26,074 bases of DNA from DAITBA01 sp036824005 (GTDB lineage Bacteria; Pseudomonadota; Gammaproteobacteria; Burkholderiales; Rhodocyclaceae), in the NCBI GenBank assembly GCA_036824005.1, contig DAITBA010000032.1, forward strand, positions 1 to 26,074, in the 5' to 3' direction. Of this stretch, positions 1 through 7,446 are shown in pieces. A model generated the notes under the pieces. The model saw only the letters and a list, made by a program, of their open reading frames with translations. It had not been told where the DNA came from and made no database searches. Numbering within the stretch: position 1 is the first letter of the stretch; each line of letters starts with the position of its first letter. A program made the position numbers and the translations under genes.

Positions 1-349
1 GGGTCTCGTCGAGGATGGCGGCGACGATGTCCGGCGCCAGGGTGGTGAGGTTCACCATCCGGCTCACATAGGCCCGATCCATCCCCTCGCGCTCGGCCAC
101 CTCGGATAGCGTGCGCGCCTCGCCGGACTCCACCATCGCCAGCCAGCGGTGGCCGCGGGCGAGCGCGAGCTGGATCGGCGTCGGCGTGTCGTCCCAGGGG
201 CGCGGCTTCACGGGTTCGCCATCCGGCAGGGTCACGGCCTTCCGGCTGCCCCGCCGTTTGATCCGGATCGGCACGGAGACGGTGATACTACCGTCGCTCG
301 CGGTGATCAACTCACCCTGACCGGTCTTGTTGATCAGGATTTCGTTCAT
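1..349 (-). CDS. Recombinase-associated HTH (ParB-like) protein, partial
   Basis: The reading frame starts with ATG at 349 and is still open at the left edge, so only about 116 residues are visible. The start overlaps the TGA of the upstream recombinase fragment (ATGA), which indicates translational coupling. The N-terminal part has a short basic stretch (IKRRGSRK). The later part (LSEVAEREGMDRAYVSRMVNL) reads as a helix-turn-helix of the ParB/KorB kind, followed by LAPDIVAAIL. Proteins of this type are commonly encoded directly downstream of large serine recombinases in proteobacterial mobile elements; I infer a DNA-binding accessory role in the element. The exact function is unknown. Confidence 0.7.
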   Translation of the reverse strand, partial: MNEILINKTGQGELITASDGSITVSVPIRIKRRGSRKAVTLPDGEPVKPRPWDDTPTPIQLALARGHRWLAMVESGEARTLSEVAEREGMDRAYVSRMVNLTTLAPDIVAAILDET

Positions 350-669
350 GCCAGGGCCTCTTCACTTGATTCCGGGGCCGGCTCAGGACGCAGCTCCATG
401 GCCAGCGCCTCGATGCCGTTGGGCCGGAACCTCACCTCGATCTCGTTCGGCGAGACGATCACCTTGTCGATGAGGAGCCGCACGATGCGCTGCTGCTCGG
501 CAGGGAAGAGTTGCTCCCAGATTGCATCCATGCGGGTCATGGCCACGGTGACCTGCGCCTCGTCCAGGGAAGGATCGAGCCGCGCGGCACGCTCCGCCAC
601 GCCGGCGACCATGTCCGGGGCGCGCAGTATGCGGCGCATCTGTTCCAGCACGGCGGCTTCGATCTCTGC
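346..669 (-). pseudogene. Large serine recombinase, C-terminal fragment
   Basis: About 107 residues in one frame, entering from an IS end at 670 with no start codon of its own; the first internal start is GTG at 651. The sequence AEIEAAVLEQMRRIL followed by PAEQQRIVRLLIDKVIV and the phrase RFRPNGIEAL is characteristic of the coiled-coil/C-terminal end of large serine recombinases (resolvase superfamily). The catalytic resolvase domain and the zinc ribbon are absent. The break coincides exactly with the IS21-type terminus, so insertion followed by deletion is the simplest explanation. The fragment cannot be catalytic. Confidence 0.75.
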
Positions 670-722
670 TGTTGATTTCCACGCCGAATTGACCCGGGGT
701 TTTCATCTGGAACTGACCCACG
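670..722. mobile_element. IS21-family-like terminal remnant
   Basis: The stretch begins TGTTGATTTCC at 670 and contains two related repeats, GAATTGACCC (686-695) and GAACTGACCC (710-719), spaced 24 bp. A TGT tip followed by multiple short terminal repeats of this GACCC type is the usual architecture of IS21-family ends. The tip abuts the truncated recombinase reading frame. No istA or istB coding sequence follows; after about 722 the sequence changes to the cassette-like unit, so only the end of the element survives. Confidence 0.6.
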
Positions 723-733
723 GTTATGTGCGC

Positions 734-1002
734 GTTAGACGGCGCGCTCATGGTCCGCGCCCCGTATCGGCTCGATGTTCCGCGACATAGAGCGAAGCAT
801 AGAGCCGACCCCAGGGACCGACACCAAGTGCGCTCAAGAGGCCGGCCAGGAAGACGAGGAAGCCAACGTAGACGAACCAGGGCGGAAGCAGAGCGAACGG
901 CGCGACACCCCAGATTGGACCAGCGAAGAGAGCAAACCCCACAACTGCGACAAGTCGCTGCAGCAGGGCGTGTTTCGTGCTTCGACGCATGCGCCGTCTA
1001 AC
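734..1002 (-). mobile_element. Integron gene-cassette-like unit
   Basis: On the minus strand the unit begins GTTAGACGGCGC (1002-991) directly before the ATG of a small ORF and ends, just after the stop codon, with GCGCCGTCTAAC (745-734), the perfect 12-bp inverse of the start. GTTRRRY at the cassette start and RYYYAAC at the start of the recombination site are the core sites of integron cassettes, and a 5-nt leader before the ORF is typical. The rest of the attC site is missing because the IS21-type remnant begins a few bases further on. No integrase gene is in the window. A chance inverted repeat around an ORF is the alternative. Confidence 0.5.
748..990 (-). CDS. Small cassette-borne membrane protein, hypothetical
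   Basis: An 80-residue ORF with ATG at 990 and TGA at 748. The start is a basic segment (MRRSTKHALLQR). Two hydrophobic stretches follow, at about residues 12-35 and 38-57, so the product is probably a two-pass inner-membrane protein with a polar tail (EHRADTGRGP). I do not recognise the family. It fills the cassette-like unit almost exactly, as integron cassette genes usually do, which supports it being a real gene. No Shine-Dalgarno is visible in the 5-nt leader, which is common for cassette genes. Confidence 0.5.
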   Translation of the reverse strand: MRRSTKHALLQRLVAVVGFALFAGPIWGVAPFALLPPWFVYVGFLVFLAGLLSALGVGPWGRLYASLYVAEHRADTGRGP

Positions 1003-1155
1003 CGGTTTTTGTTCATCGCCCCGCAGTTTCGGATTGGGCTTCCTTCAGACCCCGCCTCACGACGACGCCCTTGCCCTTCTCCTTGCCTTCGGCTCTGCGA
1101 AAACCTGGCCATAGGACTTGCACCTATGAAGTAACGCGCCATGCCCGGCGCACAC
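1003..1155 (-). mobile_element. Group II intron, 5' fragment (domain I)
   Basis: On the minus strand the sequence starts GTGTGCGCC at 1155, a group II 5' splice-site form (GUGYG). It continues through the domain I landmarks GGTGCAAGTCCTATGG, AGCCGAAGGCAAGG and GGTCTGAAGGAAGC, and ends near GATGAACAAAAACC around 1003. These strings are familiar from bacterial group II introns and appear in the right order. About 150 nt remain; the remaining domains, the intron-encoded reverse transcriptase and the 3' end are absent because the cassette-like unit begins at 1002. It cannot self-splice. Confidence 0.6.
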
Positions 1156-1219
1156 GTCAAGCGTGTCTATGTGGAGAGCCCCTTGCGGGGGCCGTCCACT
1201 AACATCCGGGGACGGTGGG

Positions 1220-1248
1220 GGTATTCCCCGGGGTATGCGGACGTTGCG
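1220..1248. repeat. 29-bp direct repeat, copy 1
   Basis: This copy is identical over 29 bp to 1281-1309, with a 32-bp unique spacer (1249-1280) between them. It contains an inner palindrome (TCCCCGGGGTA). The flanks of the two copies diverge at once, so the repeat unit is exactly 29 bp. A 29/32 geometry is that of type I-E CRISPR arrays and the left half (GTATTCCCCG) resembles type I-E repeats, but only two copies are present. Confidence 0.85.
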
Positions 1249-1280
1249 CGGCTGTCTAATGGCAAACTGGGTGTCTACGC

Positions 1281-1309
1281 GGTATTCCCCGGGGTATGCG
1301 GACGTTGCG
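1281..1309. repeat. 29-bp direct repeat, copy 2
   Basis: Second identical copy, 61 bp downstream of the first. The position one further period on (1342) has no match, and one period before copy 1 only the last five bases (TTGCG) agree. It is therefore either a two-repeat CRISPR relic or a short duplication of other origin. No cas genes lie in the window. Confidence 0.85.
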
Positions 1310-1378
1310 GACTTGCAAACGTGAACTGCAACGCTTTGCTTTCCCGTTCTGAATGCAAATTCGGTTCGATTCCCGCCG

Positions 1379-1408
1379 CCCGACCATTTCCGGTCGGGGC
1401 TTTTCTTG
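1379..1408 (+). terminator. Rho-independent terminator-like hairpin
   Basis: A perfect 7-bp stem CCCGACC/GGTCGGG (1379-1385 and 1392-1398) with a 6-nt loop is followed by GCTTTTCTT. This is a good intrinsic terminator for transcription entering from the left on the plus strand. No intact gene precedes it, so it may be left over from a lost gene or RNA. The interval 1409-1576 shows nothing else I can name. Confidence 0.55.
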
Positions 1409-1576
1409 CCCGCCGGCACGCCACAGTAGGACTATCTGACTGATTTTTCGCGATATTTGTGCATTGCGAGGACACTGGCTGCGCAGCGCGTCGATTCATC
1501 AAACTCGTGTAAACGCTTTTCGAATCTCTGCGTTATTTCGGAAAGATGAATGACCTGCCGGAGTGAGGAGTGTCAA

Positions 1577-1861
1577 ATGGGTAGTTTCTGTGGTGAGTCG
1601 TACGAAGAATTCCTGAATTCGCTGAAGGAGGCCGGGATCGCGATCAGCAACGAGCCCGAGCTTCGCGAAAGGCTGGCCGAAGCGCGTGGCTGGCGCTACG
1701 CGTTCATGACCTTGGCGGCCAATGGCCGTTCCATCGGCATCTGTTTCAGCGAGCGCGAGACTGGCAGCGACAAGGCCTCGATCTGCAACATGCTTGCCCA
1801 CTACCGCTTTCCGGCGGAATTCGATTCCGTCTTTGTCTCCGGGCTGCAGGCGGACCACTGA
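1577..1861 (+). CDS. Hypothetical protein, 94 aa
   Basis: ATG at 1577 is preceded by GAGGAG (1565-1570) at 6 nt spacing, which favours it over the upstream in-frame ATG at 1550. The product is small, soluble and slightly acidic (MGSFCGESYEEFLNSL...), with no signal peptide or membrane segment. I do not recognise a domain. It stands alone between mobile debris and the cyanophycin locus and is convergent with the DUF1854 gene. The good ribosome site and ordinary codon usage support a real gene. Function unknown. Confidence 0.6.
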   Translation: MGSFCGESYEEFLNSLKEAGIAISNEPELRERLAEARGWRYAFMTLAANGRSIGICFSERETGSDKASICNMLAHYRFPAEFDSVFVSGLQADH

Positions 1862-1862
1862 A

Positions 1863-1919
1863 CGAACCAAAGCTCAATCGGCGGCAGCGATCGCGCTGAA
1901 TTTCCGCCGTTGAGGTTCG
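1863..1919. terminator. Inverted repeat between convergent genes
   Basis: Interrupted stem: CGAAC (1863-1867), CTCAA (1873-1877) and CGGCGG (1879-1884) pair with CCGCCG (1904-1909), TTGAG (1910-1914) and GTTCG (1915-1919). A small inner AGCG/CGCT stem sits in the loop. It begins directly after the stop codon of the 94-aa gene and lies between convergent genes, so it may act as a transcription stop, but it lacks a clear T-run. The rest of the gap to 2066 is GC-rich and shows nothing identifiable. Confidence 0.4.
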
Positions 1920-2066
1920 CCCGGCTTACCGGCCGCGGCCTCCCGGCCCGCTCCGCCGCGGGGGCGTTGGCGGGAGAGCCGCCATCACCCCCCGCCTTCC
2001 CCTTCATGCAGTCGCACAGGGCGCGCGCGAGAATCAGCGCCACCGCGCTTTCCCATCGACGCGCCG

Positions 2067-2537
2067 CTACAGAAAACGGTCCAGCAGTCTGCGGCTGTGC
2101 CGGTCCAGTGCCTGCAAGTCGCGAATAAGAAACTGGATGCCGTGGCTGTCGGCGACGAGCAGCGTCGCCGGGCCGAGTCGGCGGATGTCCTCCTCGCCCT
2201 TGAGCACGAACGCGGTGTCGCCACGGTCGGTTTCCACGTCCCAGGTGCTGGGTGTTGCAAAGCTGGAAACGCTGCGCAAGCGTCTAATTTCTGGCACAAA
2301 TTCACGGCTGGCGAGCTCCTCTGCCACCAGCTGGCGCATCTGCGGCGGTAGATCGCTTAACCGGTCCGCCCACGCCACTTCGTGCCCGTCGGCGCTTTGC
2401 AGCGATATGCCCTCACCGGGCGCAGCGATCGGGAAGGCACGCACCGGCACGACCCCCTCCCAGCGCCCGCCTTCGGCATCGGTGAGCACGAGCCGGCCGA
2501 AGGGATCGCGCATGAGTTCGAAAGCGACACCAGTCAT
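2067..2537 (-). CDS. DUF1854 family protein, cyanophycin-associated
   Basis: 156 residues, ATG at 2537, 13 nt after the stop of the ABC transporter, so the two are almost certainly one transcript. The order of conserved features fits DUF1854: an N-terminal LMRDPFGRLVLTDAEGGRWEGV, a central VRAFPIAAPGEGISL, and a C-terminal IQFLIRDLQALDRHSRRLLDRF. There is no signal peptide or membrane segment, so it is cytoplasmic. DUF1854 genes next to this type of ABC transporter and cphA recur in betaproteobacteria, and the association is recognised in public product naming. The biochemical role is unknown; partnering the exporter is an inference. The longer reading frame upstream overlaps the transporter and is not needed. 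Confidence 0.8.
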   Translation of the reverse strand: MTGVAFELMRDPFGRLVLTDAEGGRWEGVVPVRAFPIAAPGEGISLQSADGHEVAWADRLSDLPPQMRQLVAEELASREFVPEIRRLRSVSSFATPSTWDVETDRGDTAFVLKGEEDIRRLGPATLLVADSHGIQFLIRDLQALDRHSRRLLDRFL

Positions 2538-2550
2538 GGCATTACTACCT

Positions 2551-4872
2551 TCACTTGACGAGGGTTGCGGCGCGCTCTTGAGGCTCCGCGCGCCAGATGC
2601 CGCTGCCGAACTGCTCGACGTCGACATTGCGCGCCTGCGCCTGGTAGAGACGGAAATAGGCGCCTTCGCGCGCCATCAGGCTGTCATGATCGCCGACCTC
2701 GACGATCTGGCCGCGGTCCATCACCACCAGGCGGTCCGCGCGGCGCAGCGTGCTCAGGCGGTGGGCGATGGCAATGGTCGTGCGCCCGCGCACGAGGTTG
2801 TCGAGCGCCTTCTGGATTTCCTTCTCCGTCTCGGTATCCACCGATGACGTGGCCTCGTCGAGGATGAGAATGCGCGGATCGATGAGCAGCGCGCGCGCGA
2901 TCGAGATGCGCTGGCGCTCGCCGCCCGACAGCCCCTGGCCGCGCTCGCCAACTAGCGAGTCATAGCCGTGGGGCAGCCGCAAGATGAAATCGTGGGCGTG
3001 GGCAGCGCGGGCAGCGGCGATGATTTCCTCACGGGTCGCCTCGGGCTTGCCGTAGGCGATGTTCTCCGCGATGGTGCCGAAGAAGAGGAAGGGTTCCTGC
3101 AACACCAGACCGATGTTGCGGCGGAACTCGGCCACAGGCAGGGAGCGCAGGTCGATGCCATCGACCCGGATCGAGCCCTCGCTGACATCGTAAAAGCGGC
3201 AGATCAGATTGACCAGAGTGCTCTTGCCCGAGCCACTGTGGCCGACCAAGCCGATCATCTCGCCGGGCGCCACGGTCAGGCTAACGCCCCGGATGACAGC
3301 GCGATTGCCGTAGCGGAAGCCGACGTCGGCAAGCTCGATGCGGCCCGTGATGCGCTCGATGTGCATCGGCCGTTCCGGTTCCGGCACGCTGGAGACATGA
3401 TCGAGGATGTCGAAGATGCGCTTGGCACCGGCGGCCGCCTTCTGGGTCACGGATACGATGCGGCTCATGGAATCTAGGCGCGTGTAGAAGCGGCTGATGT
3501 AGGCCAGGAAAGCGGTAAGTACGCCCACCGTGATCGCGTCCTGCGATACCTGCCAGATGCCGAATGCCCAAACGACCAGCAGGCCGACTTCGGTGAGCAG
3601 CGTCACCGTCGGCGAGAATAGTGACCAGGTCCGGTTCAGACGGTCGTTCAGGGCGAGGTTATGCCGGTTGGCCTCCTGGAAGCGCGCTGCCTCTCGCTTT
3701 TCCTGGGCGAAGGCCTTGACGACGCGGATTCCCGGTATGACGTCGGCAAGAACGTTGGTCACCTCGGCCCAGATGCGATCCACCTTTTCGAAGCCCGTGC
3801 GCAGTCGATCGCGTACGACGTGGATCATCCAGGCAATGATCGGCAGCGGCAGCAGCGTCACCAGCGCCAGCCACGGATTGATGGACACCAGGATTGCCGA
3901 CGTCATGACGATCATGAGCACGTCGTTGGCGAAATCCAGCAGGTGCAGCGAGAGAAAGACATTGATGCGGTCGGTCTCCGAGCCGATGCGCGCCATGAGA
4001 TCGCCGGTGCGCTTGCCGCCGAAATATTCCAGCGACAACTGCAACAGGTGTTCGAAGGTGGCAGTGCGCAAATCGCGCCCGATGCGCTCGGACACCAGCG
4101 CTAGAATGTATGTTCGAGCCCAGCCCAAGCCCCATGCCAACAGCGCCGCAGCGAGTAGGCCGCCGAGGTAGAGCAGCACCAGGTTCCAATCGATGGGCTT
4201 GCCGTTCTGGTAGGGAATCAGCACGTTGTCCATCAACGGCATGGTCAGATAGGGCGGCACCAGCGTGGCGGCAGTCGAGGCGAGCGTCAGCACGAAGCCG
4301 CCAAGCAGTTGTCTGCTGTAGGGCCTGGCAAAGCGCCACAGCCGGAACAGGGTCCAGGTCGACGGTGGCGTGTGCAGTTCGCGTGTGCACACCGGGCACT
4401 CGTCCTGGCCCGCTTCCAGCGGCGCCTTGCAATTCGGACAGACCGACTCCATCTCTCGTGCAACGGGACGCCCGGACAAATGGCTGGCGAGCTGCCGCTC
4501 GAAGTGATCGAGCAGGCGAAGCGCAGCAACGTTTTGACCCAAGGTGTAACGCCAGCATGCCAGACGCTGCCTGTCGTCATGCAGTTCGAGAGTGCCGACG
4601 CCGGCATGATCATGATGGCGAAGCACCAGGCCCCTCCGGTAAGGCCAGTCGCGCCACACCGTGTCACCTGGCGCTCGCGCCAGAACGCGACGGTCGGTCA
4701 CCAATACCGCACCCGAGGAAAATTCCAGGCGGGCGTTGAGATCCGGCTCCAGCCAGCCGAGGATGTGCTCCTTCTCGGCAAGCATTGGCTGGATTTCGGC
4801 GCGCCGCTCCGCGGGCAGGCTACCGAGCGACGGATGCGTCGTCGCGACGAGGGCCGGGGTCTGAGTTGTCAT
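2551..4872 (-). CDS. ABC exporter with N-terminal zinc ribbon, cyanophycin-associated
   Basis: 773 residues; a fused membrane/ATPase half-transporter expected to work as a homodimer in the inner membrane. Residues 1-165 form a soluble extension ending in a zinc ribbon (CPNC at 145-148, CPVC at 159-162). The six-helix type-IV exporter domain spans about 175-470. The ATPase carries Walker A GHSGSGKST (544-552), signature LSGGERQ (648-654), Walker B ILILDEATS (668-676) and the switch His704. All catalytic motifs are intact. It is followed by the DUF1854 gene and lies divergent from cphA', across a 315-bp gap. The substrate is unknown; export or uptake of an amino acid or peptide linked to cyanophycin turnover is only suggested by context. 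The ribbon-bearing extension sets it apart from MsbA-like exporters. Confidence 0.9.
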   Translation of the reverse strand: MTTQTPALVATTHPSLGSLPAERRAEIQPMLAEKEHILGWLEPDLNARLEFSSGAVLVTDRRVLARAPGDTVWRDWPYRRGLVLRHHDHAGVGTLELHDDRQRLACWRYTLGQNVAALRLLDHFERQLASHLSGRPVAREMESVCPNCKAPLEAGQDECPVCTRELHTPPSTWTLFRLWRFARPYSRQLLGGFVLTLASTAATLVPPYLTMPLMDNVLIPYQNGKPIDWNLVLLYLGGLLAAALLAWGLGWARTYILALVSERIGRDLRTATFEHLLQLSLEYFGGKRTGDLMARIGSETDRINVFLSLHLLDFANDVLMIVMTSAILVSINPWLALVTLLPLPIIAWMIHVVRDRLRTGFEKVDRIWAEVTNVLADVIPGIRVVKAFAQEKREAARFQEANRHNLALNDRLNRTWSLFSPTVTLLTEVGLLVVWAFGIWQVSQDAITVGVLTAFLAYISRFYTRLDSMSRIVSVTQKAAAGAKRIFDILDHVSSVPEPERPMHIERITGRIELADVGFRYGNRAVIRGVSLTVAPGEMIGLVGHSGSGKSTLVNLICRFYDVSEGSIRVDGIDLRSLPVAEFRRNIGLVLQEPFLFFGTIAENIAYGKPEATREEIIAAARAAHAHDFILRLPHGYDSLVGERGQGLSGGERQRISIARALLIDPRILILDEATSSVDTETEKEIQKALDNLVRGRTTIAIAHRLSTLRRADRLVVMDRGQIVEVGDHDSLMAREGAYFRLYQAQARNVDVEQFGSGIWRAEPQERAATLVK

Positions 4873-5187
4873 CGTGAATGAAGTGCCAGCCGTTTATGTC
4901 GATGCCTGCGTTGCGATGCTTCGCCAGGTTGGCAAAGCCGCCTGCGCGCCGCGTCCGTTGCTACTCGGATTGGATATGGCCCGTGATGCCGGCGTTTGCT
5001 GTATTCTCGCCCCTACTCAACGCAGCAGGCAGCAAAAAGGCAGACGAGTATATCGCACCGGACCGCAGGGCAGCGGCACCGTCGGTGCGTGGCCGGATGG
5101 TCGAACCTGGGAACCCACTCCGGCGCCAAGTGCCAGCGGTCCTGCCGTAAGCCCTGCAACAGAGGCTCACCGAGCCATGATTTGAAC
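4873..5187. other. Divergent intergenic region, ABC exporter / cphA'
   Basis: This 315-bp region separates the divergently transcribed exporter and synthetase genes and must hold both promoters. Its base composition is a little less GC-rich around 4970-5050. I see TTGGAT at 4970 and TATTCT at 5002, but the spacing (about 26 bp) is wrong for one sigma-70 promoter, so I do not call one. The longer reading frame entering cphA' from 4996 shows no cyanophycin synthetase similarity and is treated as non-coding. Confidence 0.5.
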
Positions 5188-7425
5188 ATGGGAAAGAACA
5201 TCGAATTTTTGCGCGTCACCTACCTGCGCGGCCCGAACATCTGGACCTATCGGCCCATCATCGAGGCCTGGGTCGACATCGGCGATCTGGAAGACCACCC
5301 CTCGAACACCCTGCCCGGCCTCTACGAGCGCCTGACGGCCTGGCTGCCTGGCCTGGTCGAGCACCGATGCGGGGTCGGCGAGCGCGGCGGCTTTCTGCAG
5401 CGGCTGCGCGAGGGTACGTGGACCGCACATATTCTGGAACACGTTACCCTGGAGCTGCAGAATCTCGCTGCCCAACGCACCGGCTTCGGCAAGGCGCGCA
5501 GCACCTCGGTGCGCGGCGTCTACAAATTAGTGGTGCGCTCGCGCCAGGAGGACGTCACGCGCGCCTGTCTGGAGGCCGGGCGCCGATTGCTGCTGGCGGC
5601 GATCGAGGACACACCATTCGATATCGCCGCCACCGTCGCCGAGCTGCGTGCGCTCGCCGACAAGCATTGCCTCGGCCCGAGCACGGCTTCCATCGTCGAT
5701 GCCGCCGCGGAGCGGCGCATTCCCTCGATCCGGCTCACCGAGGGCAACCTCGTTCAACTGGGGTACGGCGCTCGCAGCCGGCGCATCTGGACCGCGGAGA
5801 GCGATCGAACCAGCGCCATCGCCGAGGGCATCGCCAGCGACAAGGATCTCACCAAGCGGCTGCTTGCTTCCTGCGGCGTGCCGATTCCCGAGGGGCGCGC
5901 GGTGGACAGCGCGGCCGACGCCTGGGCGGCGGCGGAGAGCGTCGGTCTGCCGGTCGTCGTCAAACCCACCGATGCCAACCACGGCCGGGGCGTGTTCACC
6001 GATCTCAACACCCGCCCCGAGGTCGAGCGGGCCTTTGCCGCCGCGCTGGAGGAAGGCAGCGGCGTCATGGTCGAGCGTTTCGTGCGCGGCAACGCCCATC
6101 GCCTGCTGGTGGTGGGCAACCGGGTTGTAGCGGCGACGCGGGGCAAGATGGTGGCGGTCGTCGGTGATGGCCGCTCGACCATCGCGGATTTGGTGGAAAG
6201 CCAGGTCAACAGCGATCCCCGCTGCGGCGTCGAGGAGGAATTTCCCCTCGAGCCGCTGGTACTGAGCAAGGAGCCGATCGCCTTGCTGGAGCTGGAGCGA
6301 CAGGGCTATACGCCGCAATCCGTGCCGCCGGCCGGCCAGCAGGTGCTGCTCAAGCGCCAGGGCGACCTCGCCTATGACGAAACCGACGATGCGCACCCCG
6401 ACGTCGCCGCCGCCGCCACGCTCGCCGCACGCGTCGTCGGCCTCGATATTGCAGGCATCGACCTGGTGGCGGAGGACATCTCCCGCCCCCTCGACGCACA
6501 ACGCGGCGCCATCGTCGAAGTCAATGCCGGTCCGGGGCTGCTCATGCATCTCAAACCCGCTGAAGGCAAACCGCGCCCGGTGGGCGAGGCAATCGTCGAG
6601 CACCTCTTTCCCGAGGGCGAGAGCGCCCGCATCCCCATCGTCGGCGTCGCGGGCAGCAAAGCGACACCAGCGCTTGCGCGCCTGATCGCCTGGATGATCC
6701 ACCTGAGCGGCAAACACGTCGGCCTTGCCTGCCGCGACGGCCTTTTCCTGGACCGCCGGCAGGTGGAGAAGGCGGACTCTGCGACTTGGACCGCCGGCCA
6801 GCGCCTGCTCGTCAACCGAGTCCTGGAAGCCGCAGTCTTCGAAAATGGCGCCAAGAGCATTCTCAGCGAGGGCCTGGCTTACGATCGCTGCCAGCTCGGC
6901 GTCGTCACGGACGTCACCTACGGCGAGGAACTCGCCGAGTACTACATCCACGAGCCGGACCAGGTGTTCAACGTCCTGCGCACCCAGGTGGACGTCGTGC
7001 TTCCCGACGGCGTGGCGGTTCTCAATGCCGACGATCCGCTGGTGGTCGATATGGCGCCGCTGTGCGACGGCGAGGTAGTGTTTTATGGTCGCGACGGCGA
7101 GTGCCCGGCCATTACCGAACATCGCCGGCGGGGCGGACGGGCCGTCTATCTCCGCGACGGTGAGATCGCCTTGGTCAAGGGTGACGACGAAACACCGCTG
7201 GCCGAGCTCGCGGCATTTGCCTTGGCCCAGCCGGGACAACCGTCAGACCGTGCAGACTTGGTTCTGGCCGGCGTTGCGGCAGGTTGGGCGCTGGGCATTG
7301 CGCCGGAAATCATCACCGCCGGGCTAGCCACCTTCGACCCGCTGCAGCCTACCCAGGCAAGCGTCGGCGCCCGCGCGCCGGGTGCGAAAACCCACAAATC
7401 CCCGGCCACACCGACGGCCGCCTGA
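5188..7425 (+). CDS. cphA': Cyanophycin synthetase-like CphA' with degenerate Mur-ligase domain
   Basis: 745 residues from ATG 5188 (MGKNIEFLRV). Canonical CphA has an N domain, an ATP-grasp G domain that extends the poly-Asp backbone, and a Mur-ligase M domain that adds Arg to side chains. The N domain here has HILEHVTLELQ at 81-91. The G domain is intact by eye: LGPSTASIV (162-170), VVVKPTDANHGRGV (256-269), EVNAGPG (444-450). The M domain P-loop, normally GTNGKTT, reads AGSKATP (488-494), and the protein stops near 745, before the Mur C-terminal domain. It is therefore unlikely to ligate Arg. It resembles the shorter second synthetases (CphA2 or CphA') that accompany CphA in other bacteria. 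The start lacks a strong Shine-Dalgarno. It is co-oriented with cphA, 21 nt apart. Confidence 0.85.
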   Translation: MGKNIEFLRVTYLRGPNIWTYRPIIEAWVDIGDLEDHPSNTLPGLYERLTAWLPGLVEHRCGVGERGGFLQRLREGTWTAHILEHVTLELQNLAAQRTGFGKARSTSVRGVYKLVVRSRQEDVTRACLEAGRRLLLAAIEDTPFDIAATVAELRALADKHCLGPSTASIVDAAAERRIPSIRLTEGNLVQLGYGARSRRIWTAESDRTSAIAEGIASDKDLTKRLLASCGVPIPEGRAVDSAADAWAAAESVGLPVVVKPTDANHGRGVFTDLNTRPEVERAFAAALEEGSGVMVERFVRGNAHRLLVVGNRVVAATRGKMVAVVGDGRSTIADLVESQVNSDPRCGVEEEFPLEPLVLSKEPIALLELERQGYTPQSVPPAGQQVLLKRQGDLAYDETDDAHPDVAAAATLAARVVGLDIAGIDLVAEDISRPLDAQRGAIVEVNAGPGLLMHLKPAEGKPRPVGEAIVEHLFPEGESARIPIVGVAGSKATPALARLIAWMIHLSGKHVGLACRDGLFLDRRQVEKADSATWTAGQRLLVNRVLEAAVFENGAKSILSEGLAYDRCQLGVVTDVTYGEELAEYYIHEPDQVFNVLRTQVDVVLPDGVAVLNADDPLVVDMAPLCDGEVVFYGRDGECPAITEHRRRGGRAVYLRDGEIALVKGDDETPLAELAAFALAQPGQPSDRADLVLAGVAAGWALGIAPEIITAGLATFDPLQPTQASVGARAPGAKTHKSPATPTAA

Positions 7426-7446
7426 CAACTGGAAGATATTAGATAG

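Noticed and set aside
383..751. Minus-strand frame reading through the IS21-type end and the recombinase in another frame
   Set aside because: Its residues are a translation of the IS terminus followed by an out-of-frame reading of the recombinase; it is not a gene.
1159..1370. A longer CRISPR array around the two 29-bp repeats
   Set aside because: At one 61-bp period to either side there is no third repeat; only TTGCG at 1183-1187 agrees, which is chance level.
1360..1387. tRNA-like string GGTTCGATTCCCGCC followed by CGACCA, with GAATGCAAATTC just before it
   Set aside because: The T-stem does not pair (TTCGG against CCCGC), the CCA is out of register with the T-loop and no matching acceptor or D-arm lies upstream. 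It could be a degenerate tRNA 3' end from an attachment site, but I cannot support a tRNA gene.
4996..5187. Upstream extension of cphA' by 64 codons
   Set aside because: The extra residues have no similarity to the CphA N domain, which begins at MGKNIEFLRVTYLRGPNIW, and the composition looks non-coding.
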